This document shows, piece by piece, positions 35,785-44,414 of a stretch of 64,000 nucleotides of DNA; position 1 is the first letter of the stretch; every line of letters starts with the position of its first letter. The notes under the pieces were generated by a model. That model saw only the letters and a program-made list of their open reading frames with translations, made no database searches and had not been told where the DNA came from. Origin of the DNA: Gammaproteobacteria bacterium (GTDB taxonomy: Bacteria > Pseudomonadota > Gammaproteobacteria > SZUA-229); contig JAOUKV010000010.1 of assembly GCA_029882355.1 (NCBI GenBank), positions 38,402-102,401 of the forward strand. Reading direction: 5' to 3'. The translations under genes and the position numbers were made by a program.

Positions 35785-36927
35785 ATGAGCAATCCTAAAA
35801 CCGTCTTTATCGTTGCTGGCGAAGCCTCTGGCGACCTGCACGCCGCCAATCTCTGCAAAGAATTGCTGGGCATCGATGATAGCATCCAGCTGCAGGGTAT
35901 GGGTGGCAAAAATATGCGTGAAGCCGGTGTCGATGTTTTATTCGACGCCTCCAGGCTGGCAGTGGTCGGCATTGTCGAAGTGTTATTTAAATATCGCATG
36001 ATCAAGGGCGTACTCAATCAGATTGAAGCCCACATCAAGCAATCACCACCCGACCTGCTGATTCTGGTGGATTATCAGGAGTTCAATCAGAAGCTGGCGG
36101 CTTACGCTAAATCACTGGGCATCAAGGTGCTGTTTTATATCGGCCCGCAGGTCTGGGCATGGCGACCCAAACGGGTTTATAAAATGGCGCGCATCGTCGA
36201 TCAGATGGCGGTGATTTTTCCGTTTGAAGTTGAGTTGTATAAAAAGGCCGATGTCGCGGTTGAGTTTACCGGTCACCCCCTGGTCGATGAAATCATCCCC
36301 GATAAAAATGCACAGCAGGCTCGCGCGGCTTTATCACTGGACGAGATAACCACGGTGGGATTATTTCCCGGCAGCCGCATGGGCGAGATCGAGCGCCTGC
36401 TACCGATCATGCTGGCAACGGCAAAACTGCTTAGAAATACCTATCCCGATTTACAGTTTGTTCTGCCACTAGCCAGTACCGTGCAACGTGAAGACCTGGC
36501 CATCTATGGAAAAGATCTAGCCAGTTTGAAAGTCCGTCTGATCGAAAACAATACCCACGACGTGATTCAGGCCTGCGACAGTATTATTGTTGCCTCCGGT
36601 ACCGCCACTCTGGAAATTGGTTTGATGGGCACACCGATGGTGATCACCCACAAACTGGCATGGCTTTCCTATTTCATATTGAGCCGACTGGTAAAAATCT
36701 CTCACATTGGTTTAGTAAATATTGTACCGGGCAAAGAAATCGTCAAAGAATTTATTCAGCATGAAGCGCAACCTGAAAAGCTGGCCGCTGAAACATTACA
36801 TATACTTGAAGATAAAAATTATAACCAGAATATGCGCGATGAATTATTAAAACTACGCGAATTATTAGGCACTGGTGGTGGCTCAAAAAATATCGCACGC
36901 CTCGCCTACTCTATGCTAAAAAAATAA
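35785..36927 (+). CDS. lpxB: lipid-A-disaccharide synthase
   Basis: Joins UDP-diacylglucosamine and lipid X to make the lipid A disaccharide; a peripheral membrane GT19 glycosyltransferase of 380 residues. VFIVAGEASGDLHAANLCKE (about residues 6-25) is the diagnostic N-terminus. VVGIVEVLFKY, FYIGPQVWAWRPKRV and ASGTATLEIGLMGTPMVITH follow in the usual order. The upstream gap to rnhB is only 36 bp and both genes point outward, so both promoters must overlap there. Its downstream neighbour is mlaA, 22 bp away, giving an outer-membrane lipid pair. lpxA and lpxD are outside the window. Confidence 0.97.
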   Translation: MSNPKTVFIVAGEASGDLHAANLCKELLGIDDSIQLQGMGGKNMREAGVDVLFDASRLAVVGIVEVLFKYRMIKGVLNQIEAHIKQSPPDLLILVDYQEFNQKLAAYAKSLGIKVLFYIGPQVWAWRPKRVYKMARIVDQMAVIFPFEVELYKKADVAVEFTGHPLVDEIIPDKNAQQARAALSLDEITTVGLFPGSRMGEIERLLPIMLATAKLLRNTYPDLQFVLPLASTVQREDLAIYGKDLASLKVRLIENNTHDVIQACDSIIVASGTATLEIGLMGTPMVITHKLAWLSYFILSRLVKISHIGLVNIVPGKEIVKEFIQHEAQPEKLAAETLHILEDKNYNQNMRDELLKLRELLGTGGGSKNIARLAYSMLKK

Positions 36928-36949
36928 AAACAAACTAGAGAAAAAAATT

Positions 36950-37702
36950 TTGAATACACTAATTAAACCATTGCTTATTATTTTACTGCTCGGCCTTAAC
37001 ACAGGCTGCACTACTCTCGATGGCCCGGCTAATCCTGATGACCCTTTCGAAAGTTTTAATCGCTCGATGTATTCCTTTAATGAAACACTCGATGAGTATG
37101 CGATGAAACCTATCGCTCAAGGTTATCAGGCAGTCACTCCTGATGCTGTAGATAGCGGCATTACTAATTTCTTTAGCAACCTTGGCGACGTCCTAGTTTT
37201 AATTAATGAATTACTACAGTTAAAAATTGAAGACGCCATTGCTACATCAGCACGTATTGTATTTAACAGTACCTTTGGATTATTTGGCCTTATAGATATC
37301 GCTACCGATTTCGGTTTACCCAAGCATGAAGAAGACTTTGGTCAAACACTCGGCTACTGGGGCGTGGATAGCGGACCTTATTTAGTTCTACCCTTCTTTG
37401 GCCCAAGCAGCATTCGTGACGGCATTGGACTTGCTGCTGACTTTACAGAACTTGATCTCGTTTATGATGACATGAGTGCCAAAGATACATATAGCCTGCT
37501 AGCTCTGAAATACGTTGATAAACGTGCAGACCTGTTAAAAGCAAAAGACATTGTCGATGAGACAGCACCCGACCCCTATGCCTTTATACGCGATGCCTGG
37601 GTACAACGCAGACTAAACCAGGTTTACGATGGCAACCCGCCCGAAACAGATGAGGACGACTTATTCGAAGACAATTTATTTAACGATGATATTGTTCGGT
37701 AA
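36950..37702 (+). CDS. mlaA: MlaA/VacJ outer-membrane lipid-asymmetry lipoprotein
   Basis: Removes misplaced phospholipid from the outer leaflet as the outer-membrane part of the Mla pathway. A lipoprotein signal ends in NTGC (Cys 20). DPFESFNRSMYSFNETLDEY, NFFSNLGDVLVLINELLQLK, NSTFGLFGLIDIATDFGLPK and EDFGQTLGYWGVDSGPYLVL are all family signatures in the expected order. FGPSSIRDGIGLAADF follows. Length 250 is normal. It starts with TTG 36950 with a weak AGAG upstream. It directly follows lpxB. The acidic C-terminal tail (TDEDDLFEDNLFNDD) is less usual. The other Mla genes are not in the window. Confidence 0.95.
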   Translation: MNTLIKPLLIILLLGLNTGCTTLDGPANPDDPFESFNRSMYSFNETLDEYAMKPIAQGYQAVTPDAVDSGITNFFSNLGDVLVLINELLQLKIEDAIATSARIVFNSTFGLFGLIDIATDFGLPKHEEDFGQTLGYWGVDSGPYLVLPFFGPSSIRDGIGLAADFTELDLVYDDMSAKDTYSLLALKYVDKRADLLKAKDIVDETAPDPYAFIRDAWVQRRLNQVYDGNPPETDEDDLFEDNLFNDDIVR

Positions 37703-37744
37703 GCATTCATCAGAATACACATACATTTAAGAAGAGAGGTAACT

Positions 37745-38431
37745 CTAGGTAATATTAAATCGCGACTTATATATTTCTTCGAGTGTTGCAGAGCGATCTT
37801 TATAATCAATCACATCACCAACCTCTATCACCACTTTTAAATCTTTCGCGTTATTCTTTATTGAGTCCATTAAAATTGCATTGGCATTGCTTTTAATAAA
37901 TACGGGTAATATCGGCAATCTATTTTTTATCGCGATAATTTGAGAACCCTCTTTAAATTCAGCTAGTGGTGCATCTGTTTTGTTGCGTGTACCTTCTGGA
38001 AAAACGCTAATTGAATATCCATTCGCGACACTTGCTTTGACCTCTTTAAAAAAAGAGCCCATATGACTAGCATCTCTATCCAGTAATACAGTACCCGCAT
38101 TACGAGTAAACAGGCCAAAGAAAAATGAATTATAGAGTTCTTTCTTGGCTACCCATAAACCATTAATTCCTTTGTTCTTTAGTGCAATTTCAACAATCAA
38201 AGGATCGATAATGCTTCGGTGATTTGAAACGATAAGATATTGACCTGCTTGCTCAATCTTTTCAACACCTTCAACCTCGACACTGATATTCAGACGCGAT
38301 AACAGTGTTTCTGCATACTCCAGGCGGGCCGCAGTCATCTCTTCAGCTGTGTGAGTTTTCCTTAATCTAAAGCCAAATTTATTGGTTAAATAAAGCGCGT
38401 ATATCGCTATTTTAATGAGGTTCAGTGACAA
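37745..38431 (-). CDS. plsC: 1-acyl-sn-glycerol-3-phosphate acyltransferase family protein
   Basis: Transfers a fatty acyl chain to lysophosphatidate at the inner membrane. The catalytic NHRSIID carries the HX4D motif (about residues 69-75). VFPEGTRNK (about 147-155) binds the phosphate and ILPVFIKSNANAILMD forms the fourth motif. The N-terminus is hydrophobic. Translation starts at TTG 38431 with GGAG upstream. It is convergent with mlaA, with a 42-bp gap, and a different acyl acceptor such as a lysophospholipid is also possible. Confidence 0.85.
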   Translation of the reverse strand: MSLNLIKIAIYALYLTNKFGFRLRKTHTAEEMTAARLEYAETLLSRLNISVEVEGVEKIEQAGQYLIVSNHRSIIDPLIVEIALKNKGINGLWVAKKELYNSFFFGLFTRNAGTVLLDRDASHMGSFFKEVKASVANGYSISVFPEGTRNKTDAPLAEFKEGSQIIAIKNRLPILPVFIKSNANAILMDSIKNNAKDLKVVIEVGDVIDYKDRSATLEEIYKSRFNIT

Positions 38432-38520
38432 GGAAAACTCCAGAAAATTGACTGTAAAAAAATTTAAGCATCATACCAGAATCACAGCAACTAAAAAGTC
38501 TTCATCTTAATTGAGAATGA

Positions 38521-40686
38521 CTATCGAGAAGAATTAGAACCGCGTAATACCTCAATAACATTAGGCAGCTGGCCAATTTTATCCATGATTCGTGTCAACT
38601 GTTGCAGATCATGAACCTCAACCGTCACCACCATACGTGCTGACTGTTCATTCTTATCCGACAAGGTATTCACTGCGTTCACATTGACCTTTTCATTGGC
38701 CAATGTGGTTATGATATCGCCTAACAGGCCCTGACGATCAATCGCATTAATCACCAGGCTAACGGCATAGGCCTCATTATCATCACGCCCCCAATCCACT
38801 TCAATCAGGCGTGCAAAGTCATCCCTGTTGAGATTCATGATGTTGGTGCAATCCTTACGGTGAATACTGACACCCTTACCGCGTGTAATAAAACCGATTA
38901 TGTCGTCACCTGGCACTGGTTTGCAGCAGTTGGCCATGGTGGTCAAAAGATTACCAACACCTCGAACATCTATTTGACCGGAAGAAGGCTTTTCACTCCG
39001 GCCTCGCGGTCTGGGGAGAATAGGGATTTCAGCTTCCTGGTCACCTGTTTTCTGCCCCTGTAGCAATGATGATAACTGAGATAGTGAAAAGTCACCGTTA
39101 CCAATTGAAACAAACAACTCATCTATTGAATCCTGTTTACAGGCCTTCAGCAAAACTTCTATATCGGGACGAACACCCTGTCGTTTTATTTCACGTTCAT
39201 AGAGCGCTTTACCCTCAACCAGATTCTTGTCTCTATCCTGATGTCTGAACCAGCTGCGTATGCGATTACGTGCTCGTGATGTTTTTGTATATGATAGATG
39301 AGGAATCAACCAGTCACGCACCGGTAATGATTCTTTGCTGGTGAGTATTTCTACTTGCTCGCCGTTTTTCAACTCATAGGTCAACTGCACAATACGACCA
39401 TTAACTTTGGCACCACGACATCGATGACCAACCTCGGTATGCACCGCATAAGCAAAATCAATCGGTGTTGCGCCCTGCGGCAAGTCAATCACTCTGCCTT
39501 CGGGCGTCAACACATAAACTCGATCATGAAACATTTCGGTTCGAAAGTTATCGAGCAGGTCTTCATCGCGGGTTTGTTCTGGATCGAGTAATTTTCTTAA
39601 TGAATTAATACTTGCCTGTATACTTGCATCCGCCTGCTGGCCTTCTTTATAACGCCAGTGTGCCGCCACCCCATGTTCGGCAAACTCGTCCATAGGTTTG
39701 GTTCTAATCTGAATTTCAAAGGGTTTTCCCTGCTCATTACGCACTGCGGTGTGTAAGGACTGATATCCGTTATCTTTTGGATTGGCGATGTAATCATCAA
39801 ACTCTTTTTCTATATGCCGCCATAAACCATGCACCAGACCCAGCGTCATGTAACAGTCTGCGATATTCTCAACCACAATTCTTACGGCACGGACATCAAA
39901 CAATTCATCAAAATCACGATTCTTTGAGGTCATCTTTTTCCAGATGCTATAGATGTGCTTGGGACGACCATAAACCTCAGCCTTCACACCGGCGGCCTCA
40001 AGCTCCTGCTTCAGTGTGGCCACTACCTGTACGATAAAATCTTCGCGCTCTTCTCTTTTTTCATCAAGATAGGAGGCGATGCGTTGATATGTTTCGGGTT
40101 CCAGATACCTGAATGAAAGATCTTCCAGCTCCCATTTCAACTGGCCTATACCCAGGCGATTGGCAATTGGTGAAAAAATATCCAACGTTTCTTGAGCCAC
40201 AGCCCTTTGCTGCTCAGGCTCGGCATATTTTAACTGACGTAATCGCTGCACACGATAAGCGAGCTTGATCAACACTACCCTTACGTCATCAACCATTGAT
40301 AACAACATGCGACGTAGCCGTTCAGCCTGATCGGGGGTGTCGTCGATATCGTAGGCCTGAAAAGCATGCAGCTGGCGAACATTTTTGACCATACTGAAAA
40401 TTTTCTCACCAAAGACTGATTCCAGGTCAGCCGCTTCAGGTGATTCCATCAATTGAGTGGTGCTCAATAAACTAACTATCAGGGTGGTTTCATCGGAACC
40501 CAGTTCGCTCAAAAGTAGCGCTACATCCAGGCTACTAGGGGTGACTTCATCATAAGGGAGTTGCCAAACTTTTTCACAAGCTTTGCGCAGTAACGCATGA
40601 TCTTTAACAGGGGAGGCTATTAAACGCAGGTATTCATCTATCGAATAGCGCTGCGTTATCTGGCTGTGCTGGCGGGTGCTTTGCAT
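38521..40686 (-). CDS. relA: RelA-type (p)ppGpp synthetase
   Basis: Ribosome-associated stringent-response enzyme, 721 residues. The N-terminal hydrolase-like domain lacks the HD..ED metal motif (the matching segment reads VALLLSELGSDETTLIVSLL), so it should not hydrolyse ppGpp. The synthetase domain (about residues 225-360) has GRPKHIYSIWKKM and KEFDDYIANPKDNGYQSLHT; EFDD is the acidic ExDD form of RelA rather than RxKD of SpoT. TGS (about 395-455, VYVLTPEGRVIDLPQGATPI) and a C-terminal ACT domain (SLVINAIDRQGLLGDIITTL) follow. I chose ATG 40686 over the TTG at 40707. Confidence 0.95.
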   Translation of the reverse strand: MQSTRQHSQITQRYSIDEYLRLIASPVKDHALLRKACEKVWQLPYDEVTPSSLDVALLLSELGSDETTLIVSLLSTTQLMESPEAADLESVFGEKIFSMVKNVRQLHAFQAYDIDDTPDQAERLRRMLLSMVDDVRVVLIKLAYRVQRLRQLKYAEPEQQRAVAQETLDIFSPIANRLGIGQLKWELEDLSFRYLEPETYQRIASYLDEKREEREDFIVQVVATLKQELEAAGVKAEVYGRPKHIYSIWKKMTSKNRDFDELFDVRAVRIVVENIADCYMTLGLVHGLWRHIEKEFDDYIANPKDNGYQSLHTAVRNEQGKPFEIQIRTKPMDEFAEHGVAAHWRYKEGQQADASIQASINSLRKLLDPEQTRDEDLLDNFRTEMFHDRVYVLTPEGRVIDLPQGATPIDFAYAVHTEVGHRCRGAKVNGRIVQLTYELKNGEQVEILTSKESLPVRDWLIPHLSYTKTSRARNRIRSWFRHQDRDKNLVEGKALYEREIKRQGVRPDIEVLLKACKQDSIDELFVSIGNGDFSLSQLSSLLQGQKTGDQEAEIPILPRPRGRSEKPSSGQIDVRGVGNLLTTMANCCKPVPGDDIIGFITRGKGVSIHRKDCTNIMNLNRDDFARLIEVDWGRDDNEAYAVSLVINAIDRQGLLGDIITTLANEKVNVNAVNTLSDKNEQSARMVVTVEVHDLQQLTRIMDKIGQLPNVIEVLRGSNSSR

Positions 40687-40743
40687 GGCACAGATTATGC
40701 CATGCAAAACAACAAGACTGAATATTTAAAAAAACCGCGTTAC

Positions 40744-41157
40744 TCAGGCTTTTTGACAATCACCACAACGACCGTACAAGGTCAGGCTATGGTCGGTGAC
40801 TTCATAACCCTTCGTTTCTGCAATTTTAGCCTGCTGAGCTTCAATAGTTTCATCGAAAAATTCTTCAACCTTGCCGCAGATGACACAGACAATATGATCA
40901 TGATGACCGGACTGACTGAGCTCAAAAACCGCCTGGCCACCTTCAAAATGATGGCGAGAGACTAGACCTGCAGCTTCAAATTGCGTTAGCACACGGTAAA
41001 CGGTGGCCAAACCCACTTCTTCACCACTTTCTAACAATGCTCTATAAATTTCTTCTGCGCTTTGATGCCGAACCTTCGAAGCCTCAAGAAATTCAAGGAT
41101 CTTCATTCTTGGCAAGGTTATTTTAAGCCCGGCTTTTTTTAAATCGTTTGATTCCAT
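40744..41157 (-). CDS. fur: ferric uptake regulator
   Basis: Iron-sensing DNA-binding repressor of 137 residues. The winged-helix part contains KITLPRMKILEFLEASKVRH (about residues 12-31) and the recognition helix VGLATVYRVLTQFEAAGLVS. The dimer/metal part has GHHDHIVCVICGKVEEF (about 88-104) with the HHDH and CxxC ligands, and a second CGDC pair near the end. It is divergent from bamE, a conserved arrangement. The 80-bp shared gap shows no clear Fur box by eye. Confidence 0.98.
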   Translation of the reverse strand: MESNDLKKAGLKITLPRMKILEFLEASKVRHQSAEEIYRALLESGEEVGLATVYRVLTQFEAAGLVSRHHFEGGQAVFELSQSGHHDHIVCVICGKVEEFFDETIEAQQAKIAETKGYEVTDHSLTLYGRCGDCQKA

Positions 41158-41237
41158 AATAATTTTCTACTGATTATGCGAGTTAAATACGTTAATATCC
41201 CCAGCCGACATGCTAAACCACTTCAAACAAAATACCT

Positions 41238-41618
41238 ATGGCTAATCGCACTCGTTTTAAAAATATTTTTATTGTATTGACCTCGATCAGCATTCTGTCA
41301 ACCTGTATAAGTTCCTGCTCCAGCTGGCTTCCTGATGCCCACAGACAGGACGTCATGCAGGGCAATCAGATCAAACAGGCAACACTGAATAAAATACATA
41401 TTGGTATGAAAAAGAGTGAAATCACACCGTTAATAGGCAATCCAACACTCAAAGATCCCTTTCATGCCAATCGCTGGGATTATATTTACCGAATTGTTCC
41501 AGGACGCCAAGAGGCCAAACAATCTCGTTTAACACTATTTTTCAAAGGTGATGAACTGATTAAAATTGATGATAGTGAATACAAAGAGCTTGAATCACTG
41601 ATTGAGAAAGAGAAATAA
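41238..41618 (+). CDS. bamE: outer-membrane assembly lipoprotein BamE
   Basis: Subunit of the BAM complex that folds outer-membrane barrels. The signal ends in CISSC (lipobox ISSC, Cys 27). The SmpA/OmlA fold is evident: QATLNKIHIGMKKSEITPLI (about residues 46-65), GNPTLKDPFHANRWDYIYRI, then LTLFFKGDELIKID. Length 126 fits. It starts divergently 80 bp from fur and is convergent with the rnfH gene. BamA, B and D are not in this window. Confidence 0.96.
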   Translation: MANRTRFKNIFIVLTSISILSTCISSCSSWLPDAHRQDVMQGNQIKQATLNKIHIGMKKSEITPLIGNPTLKDPFHANRWDYIYRIVPGRQEAKQSRLTLFFKGDELIKIDDSEYKELESLIEKEK

Positions 41619-41632
41619 AGGAACCATAAGCC

Positions 41633-41968
41633 CTAAGCGTCACTGCTACCGCCTTTTTTGGTTGCCTTACCTTCGGCAGCACGTTTGCGACGAACCTCCT
41701 TGGGATCAGCAATCAAGGGACGATAAATCTCAACACGATCAGCATCCTTCAACACCGTAGTCATTGTTGTCGCTTTTCCAAAAATACCCACCTTGCTGTT
41801 TTCAATATCCAGATCCGGGAATTTCATCATGATTCCTGACTGCACAATCGCACCACCCACGGTGGTACCAGCGTCGACGTTCACGGGTAAAATCAACTGT
41901 TTCGCAGGTTCCGCATAAGCTACCTCGACATTGATAGTATCAATCTTTGTATTAGTCTCGCTCACCAT
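41633..41968 (-). CDS. RnfH-family ubiquitin-like protein
   Basis: A 111-residue beta-grasp protein of the RnfH/YfjF family. Typical features are INVEVAYAEPAKQLILPVNV near the N-terminus, FPDLDIENSKVGIFGKATTM and DADRVEIYRPLIADPKEVRR at the end. I chose ATG 41968 (MVSETNTK), which overlaps the ratA stop by 17 bp; a longer frame reaches 41998. RnfH in some bacteria accompanies the Rnf complex, but this ratA-linked form is widespread and has no settled function. C-terminal basic tail AAEGKATKKGG is likely disordered. Confidence 0.88.
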   Translation of the reverse strand: MVSETNTKIDTINVEVAYAEPAKQLILPVNVDAGTTVGGAIVQSGIMMKFPDLDIENSKVGIFGKATTMTTVLKDADRVEIYRPLIADPKEVRRKRAAEGKATKKGGSSDA

Positions 41969-42395
41969 AGACCTCGGTTGCACGTTGACAAAAAGCATCG
42001 ACTAAAGAATTGGCGATTTGAGTAAAAATAGGCTTCGCGGCCAGTGACATCATGGCATTATCAAACTCGAACTCCAGCTCAAGATGCACCTTACAGGCTC
42101 CTTCGGTTTTAAGTGGTTCAAATAACCAGAAGCCACATAACTTGCTAAATGGCCCATCCACCAGTTCCATTCCAATTCGGCTATTTTTAGTCAGCTGATT
42201 CTGTGTAGTAAAAGTTTTATTGAGTATACCTTTGGCAATCTCAACAGAGGCTCGCATTTCGGTTTCAGTTTCATTCAATACTGAAGACGAGCGACACCAT
42301 GGCAAAAATTTTGCGTAGGAACCCACATCGTTAACCAGTTCATACATTTCTGCTGCTGAATAATTCACCAGTGCACTTCGTTTTATTAATGACAA
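41952..42395 (-). CDS. ratA: RatA/Coq10-family START-domain protein
   Basis: A 147-residue lipid-binding-fold protein. It opens with KRSALVNYSAAEMYELVNDV (about residues 5-24) and continues YAKFLPWCRSSSVL and ELVDGPFSKLCGFWLFEPL, both typical of RatA and Coq10. E. coli RatA binds 50S subunits and blocks subunit joining as a toxin; Coq10 helps quinone function. Which role applies here cannot be told from sequence. It overlaps the rnfH gene and ends the fur-bamE-rnfH-ratA-smpB neighbourhood. Start is TTG 42395. Confidence 0.92.
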   Translation of the reverse strand: MSLIKRSALVNYSAAEMYELVNDVGSYAKFLPWCRSSSVLNETETEMRASVEIAKGILNKTFTTQNQLTKNSRIGMELVDGPFSKLCGFWLFEPLKTEGACKVHLELEFEFDNAMMSLAAKPIFTQIANSLVDAFCQRATEVYGERD

Positions 42396-42405
42396 AATAC
42401 AAAAC

Positions 42406-43776
42406 CTAGATTATTTTAACGGCTTTAAGAAAGACTATTATAACGGCAATGGGTGCGACAAATCTAAGTAGTATTTGCCATATCCTGAATACCCAACCCA
42501 CCGAATCTAGTTCACCACGACTAGAGGATTCACGCATCAACCAGCCGGCAAAAATGGCGATAAACAAGCCACCAAGGGGTAATAGTACATTTGAAGTTAA
42601 TTTGTCCAGAGTATCAAAGAAAGTATAATCGTCGAACAAATACGGAATACTCCAGGTTTTGTCTGACCATATATTGAACGAAAATACCGTTCCTAAACCC
42701 AATACCCAGGTAACGAGCCCTACCCACGCAGAAGCATAAATTCGATTAACACCTTTATTTTCTACCAACCACGCCACTGCGGGTTCAATGATTGAAATTG
42801 CCGAAGTCCAGGCTGCAAAAGTCAGTAATATAAAGAAGGCGGTACCCACTAAAGTTCCCGCCTCCATTTGACCAAAAGCAATGGGCAGTGTTTTGAAAAT
42901 CAAACCTGGCCCCTCTCCCGGCATAAGCCCATTGGCAAATACAATAGGGAAAATCGCTAACCCTGCCAGAAGTGCGACTGCGGTATCTGCAAGTGCAATA
43001 AATGCCGTCGCCTTGGCAATAGAAGTCTGTCTGGGCAGGTATGAGCCATAAACCATGATTGCACCCATTCCCAAACTGAGGGTGAAAAAAGCGTGTCCCA
43101 TGGCCGTTAAAACACCTTCTTGTGTAATTTCTCCTGGTGTAAACATGAAACGCACACCTTCCATAAAATGTCCTGTGGTCATGGCGTACGCCACCACCAT
43201 CAGCAACAATACAAGCAAACTGGGCATCAGAAAACGAATGGCTACTTCAAGACCATTTTTCACACCGCGTGACACTACCACGGTGGTCATCACCATAAAA
43301 ATGGTATGCCAGGCCAGTAAACGCTCAGGATCAGAGACAAGATCACCAAATATACTGCTCACCCCCTCGGCGGTGGCACCGATAAATACTCCACTGGCGG
43401 TACGGAAGATATACGATAGCGCCCAACCGGCAATAACGCTGTAATATGAAAGAATCAGAAAACCGGCGACCATACCCATCCAGCCAAGCCAGACCCAACG
43501 CTTATTGCGTTTTTCATCTTCAGCGAGAGTGCTCATGGTATTAATCGGGCTTTGCCGCCCCCGACGCCCAAGCATAATTTCTGCCATCATGATGGGAACG
43601 CCAATCAGAGCAATACACAATAGATAAACCAGCACAAAGGTACCGCCACCATTCTCACCGGTGATATAAGGGAATTTCCAGATATTACCCAGACCAACAG
43701 CTGAACCCGTTGCTGCTAGAATAAACATCATTCGAGTGGACCATTGTCCGTGTATAGATTTCCGTTCGCTTGTCAT
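42406..43776 (-). CDS. sodium-dependent (NSS-family) transporter
   Basis: A 456-residue inner-membrane symporter with about twelve hydrophobic segments. The N-terminal signature is GSAVGLGNIWKFPYITGENG (about residues 24-43), which forms the first helix and the sodium and substrate sites. GQWSTRMMFILAA precedes it, and FFTLSLGMGAIMVYGSYLPR is the sixth-helix region. Bacterial homologues (LeuT, MhsT) carry amino acids; substrate here is unknown. I chose ATG 43776 (CAGGTAA upstream) rather than the codon at 43818. It sits between ratA and smpB, 10 bp from ratA. Confidence 0.9.
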   Translation of the reverse strand: MTSERKSIHGQWSTRMMFILAATGSAVGLGNIWKFPYITGENGGGTFVLVYLLCIALIGVPIMMAEIMLGRRGRQSPINTMSTLAEDEKRNKRWVWLGWMGMVAGFLILSYYSVIAGWALSYIFRTASGVFIGATAEGVSSIFGDLVSDPERLLAWHTIFMVMTTVVVSRGVKNGLEVAIRFLMPSLLVLLLMVVAYAMTTGHFMEGVRFMFTPGEITQEGVLTAMGHAFFTLSLGMGAIMVYGSYLPRQTSIAKATAFIALADTAVALLAGLAIFPIVFANGLMPGEGPGLIFKTLPIAFGQMEAGTLVGTAFFILLTFAAWTSAISIIEPAVAWLVENKGVNRIYASAWVGLVTWVLGLGTVFSFNIWSDKTWSIPYLFDDYTFFDTLDKLTSNVLLPLGGLFIAIFAGWLMRESSSRGELDSVGWVFRIWQILLRFVAPIAVIIVFLKAVKII

Positions 43777-43900
43777 TTTATTACCTGATACTGAAAAACT
43801 GATCGTATAATTATACATAAGGCTATACGCTTATGGCAGGACGGTACAAAATCGTTTTCAGGCTGTATACTCTGCTCCGCTTATATCGGACATCATTACC

Positions 43901-44377
43901 ATGGCTAAAAAGAAAAAAAAGGCTCCTTCCAATACCATCGCGCTTAATCGCAAAGCGCGGCATGATTATTCTGTGGAAGATAACTTTGAAGCCGGTCTGG
44001 TACTGGAAGGCTGGGAAATCAAAAGCATGCGCGAGCATCAGGTACAAATCAGCGAAAGCTACATAATGGTGCATAAAAATGAACTGTTTTGGATAGGCGG
44101 CCAGATTACGCCCCTGCTTTCAGCTTCGACCCATATCCACCCTAACCCCACTCGCCCACGCAAGCTGCTAATGCACCGCCGTGAAATTGACCGTCTTATC
44201 GGCCAGATCGAACGTAAGGGTTACACATTGTTACCATTAGCGCTGTACTGGAAAAATGGGCGTGCCAAGATGGATGTGGGTCTCGCCAAGGGTAAAAAAG
44301 CCCACGATAAACGTGCAGCGGATAAGGAACAGGACTGGAATCGCGAGAAACAACGGACGCTGAAACACAGCCGCTGA
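43901..44377 (+). CDS. smpB: SsrA-binding protein SmpB
   Basis: Binds tmRNA and rescues stalled ribosomes. The 158-residue protein has [20 protein letters not shown] (about residues 12-31), [40 protein letters not shown] and the basic tail [20 protein letters not shown], all characteristic. No tmRNA gene was recognised in the window, although ssrA is often close by. It is divergent from the NSS transporter and convergent with the hemerythrin kinase. Confidence 0.97.
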   Translation: MAKKKKKAPSNTIALNRKARHDYSVEDNFEAGLVLEGWEIKSMREHQVQISESYIMVHKNELFWIGGQITPLLSASTHIHPNPTRPRKLLMHRREIDRLIGQIERKGYTLLPLALYWKNGRAKMDVGLAKGKKAHDKRAADKEQDWNREKQRTLKHSR

Positions 44378-44414
44378 TCTTAAGACAAAGCATTTGCCTT
44401 TATTTTGTGGATTG

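Noticed and set aside
41158..41237. Fur box in the fur/bamE gap
   Set aside because: No 19-bp palindrome of the expected GATAAT type could be recognised.
44378..44414. Weak CAAA/TTTG palindrome between smpB and the hemerythrin kinase as a terminator
   Set aside because: The stem is too short and has no T run in either direction.
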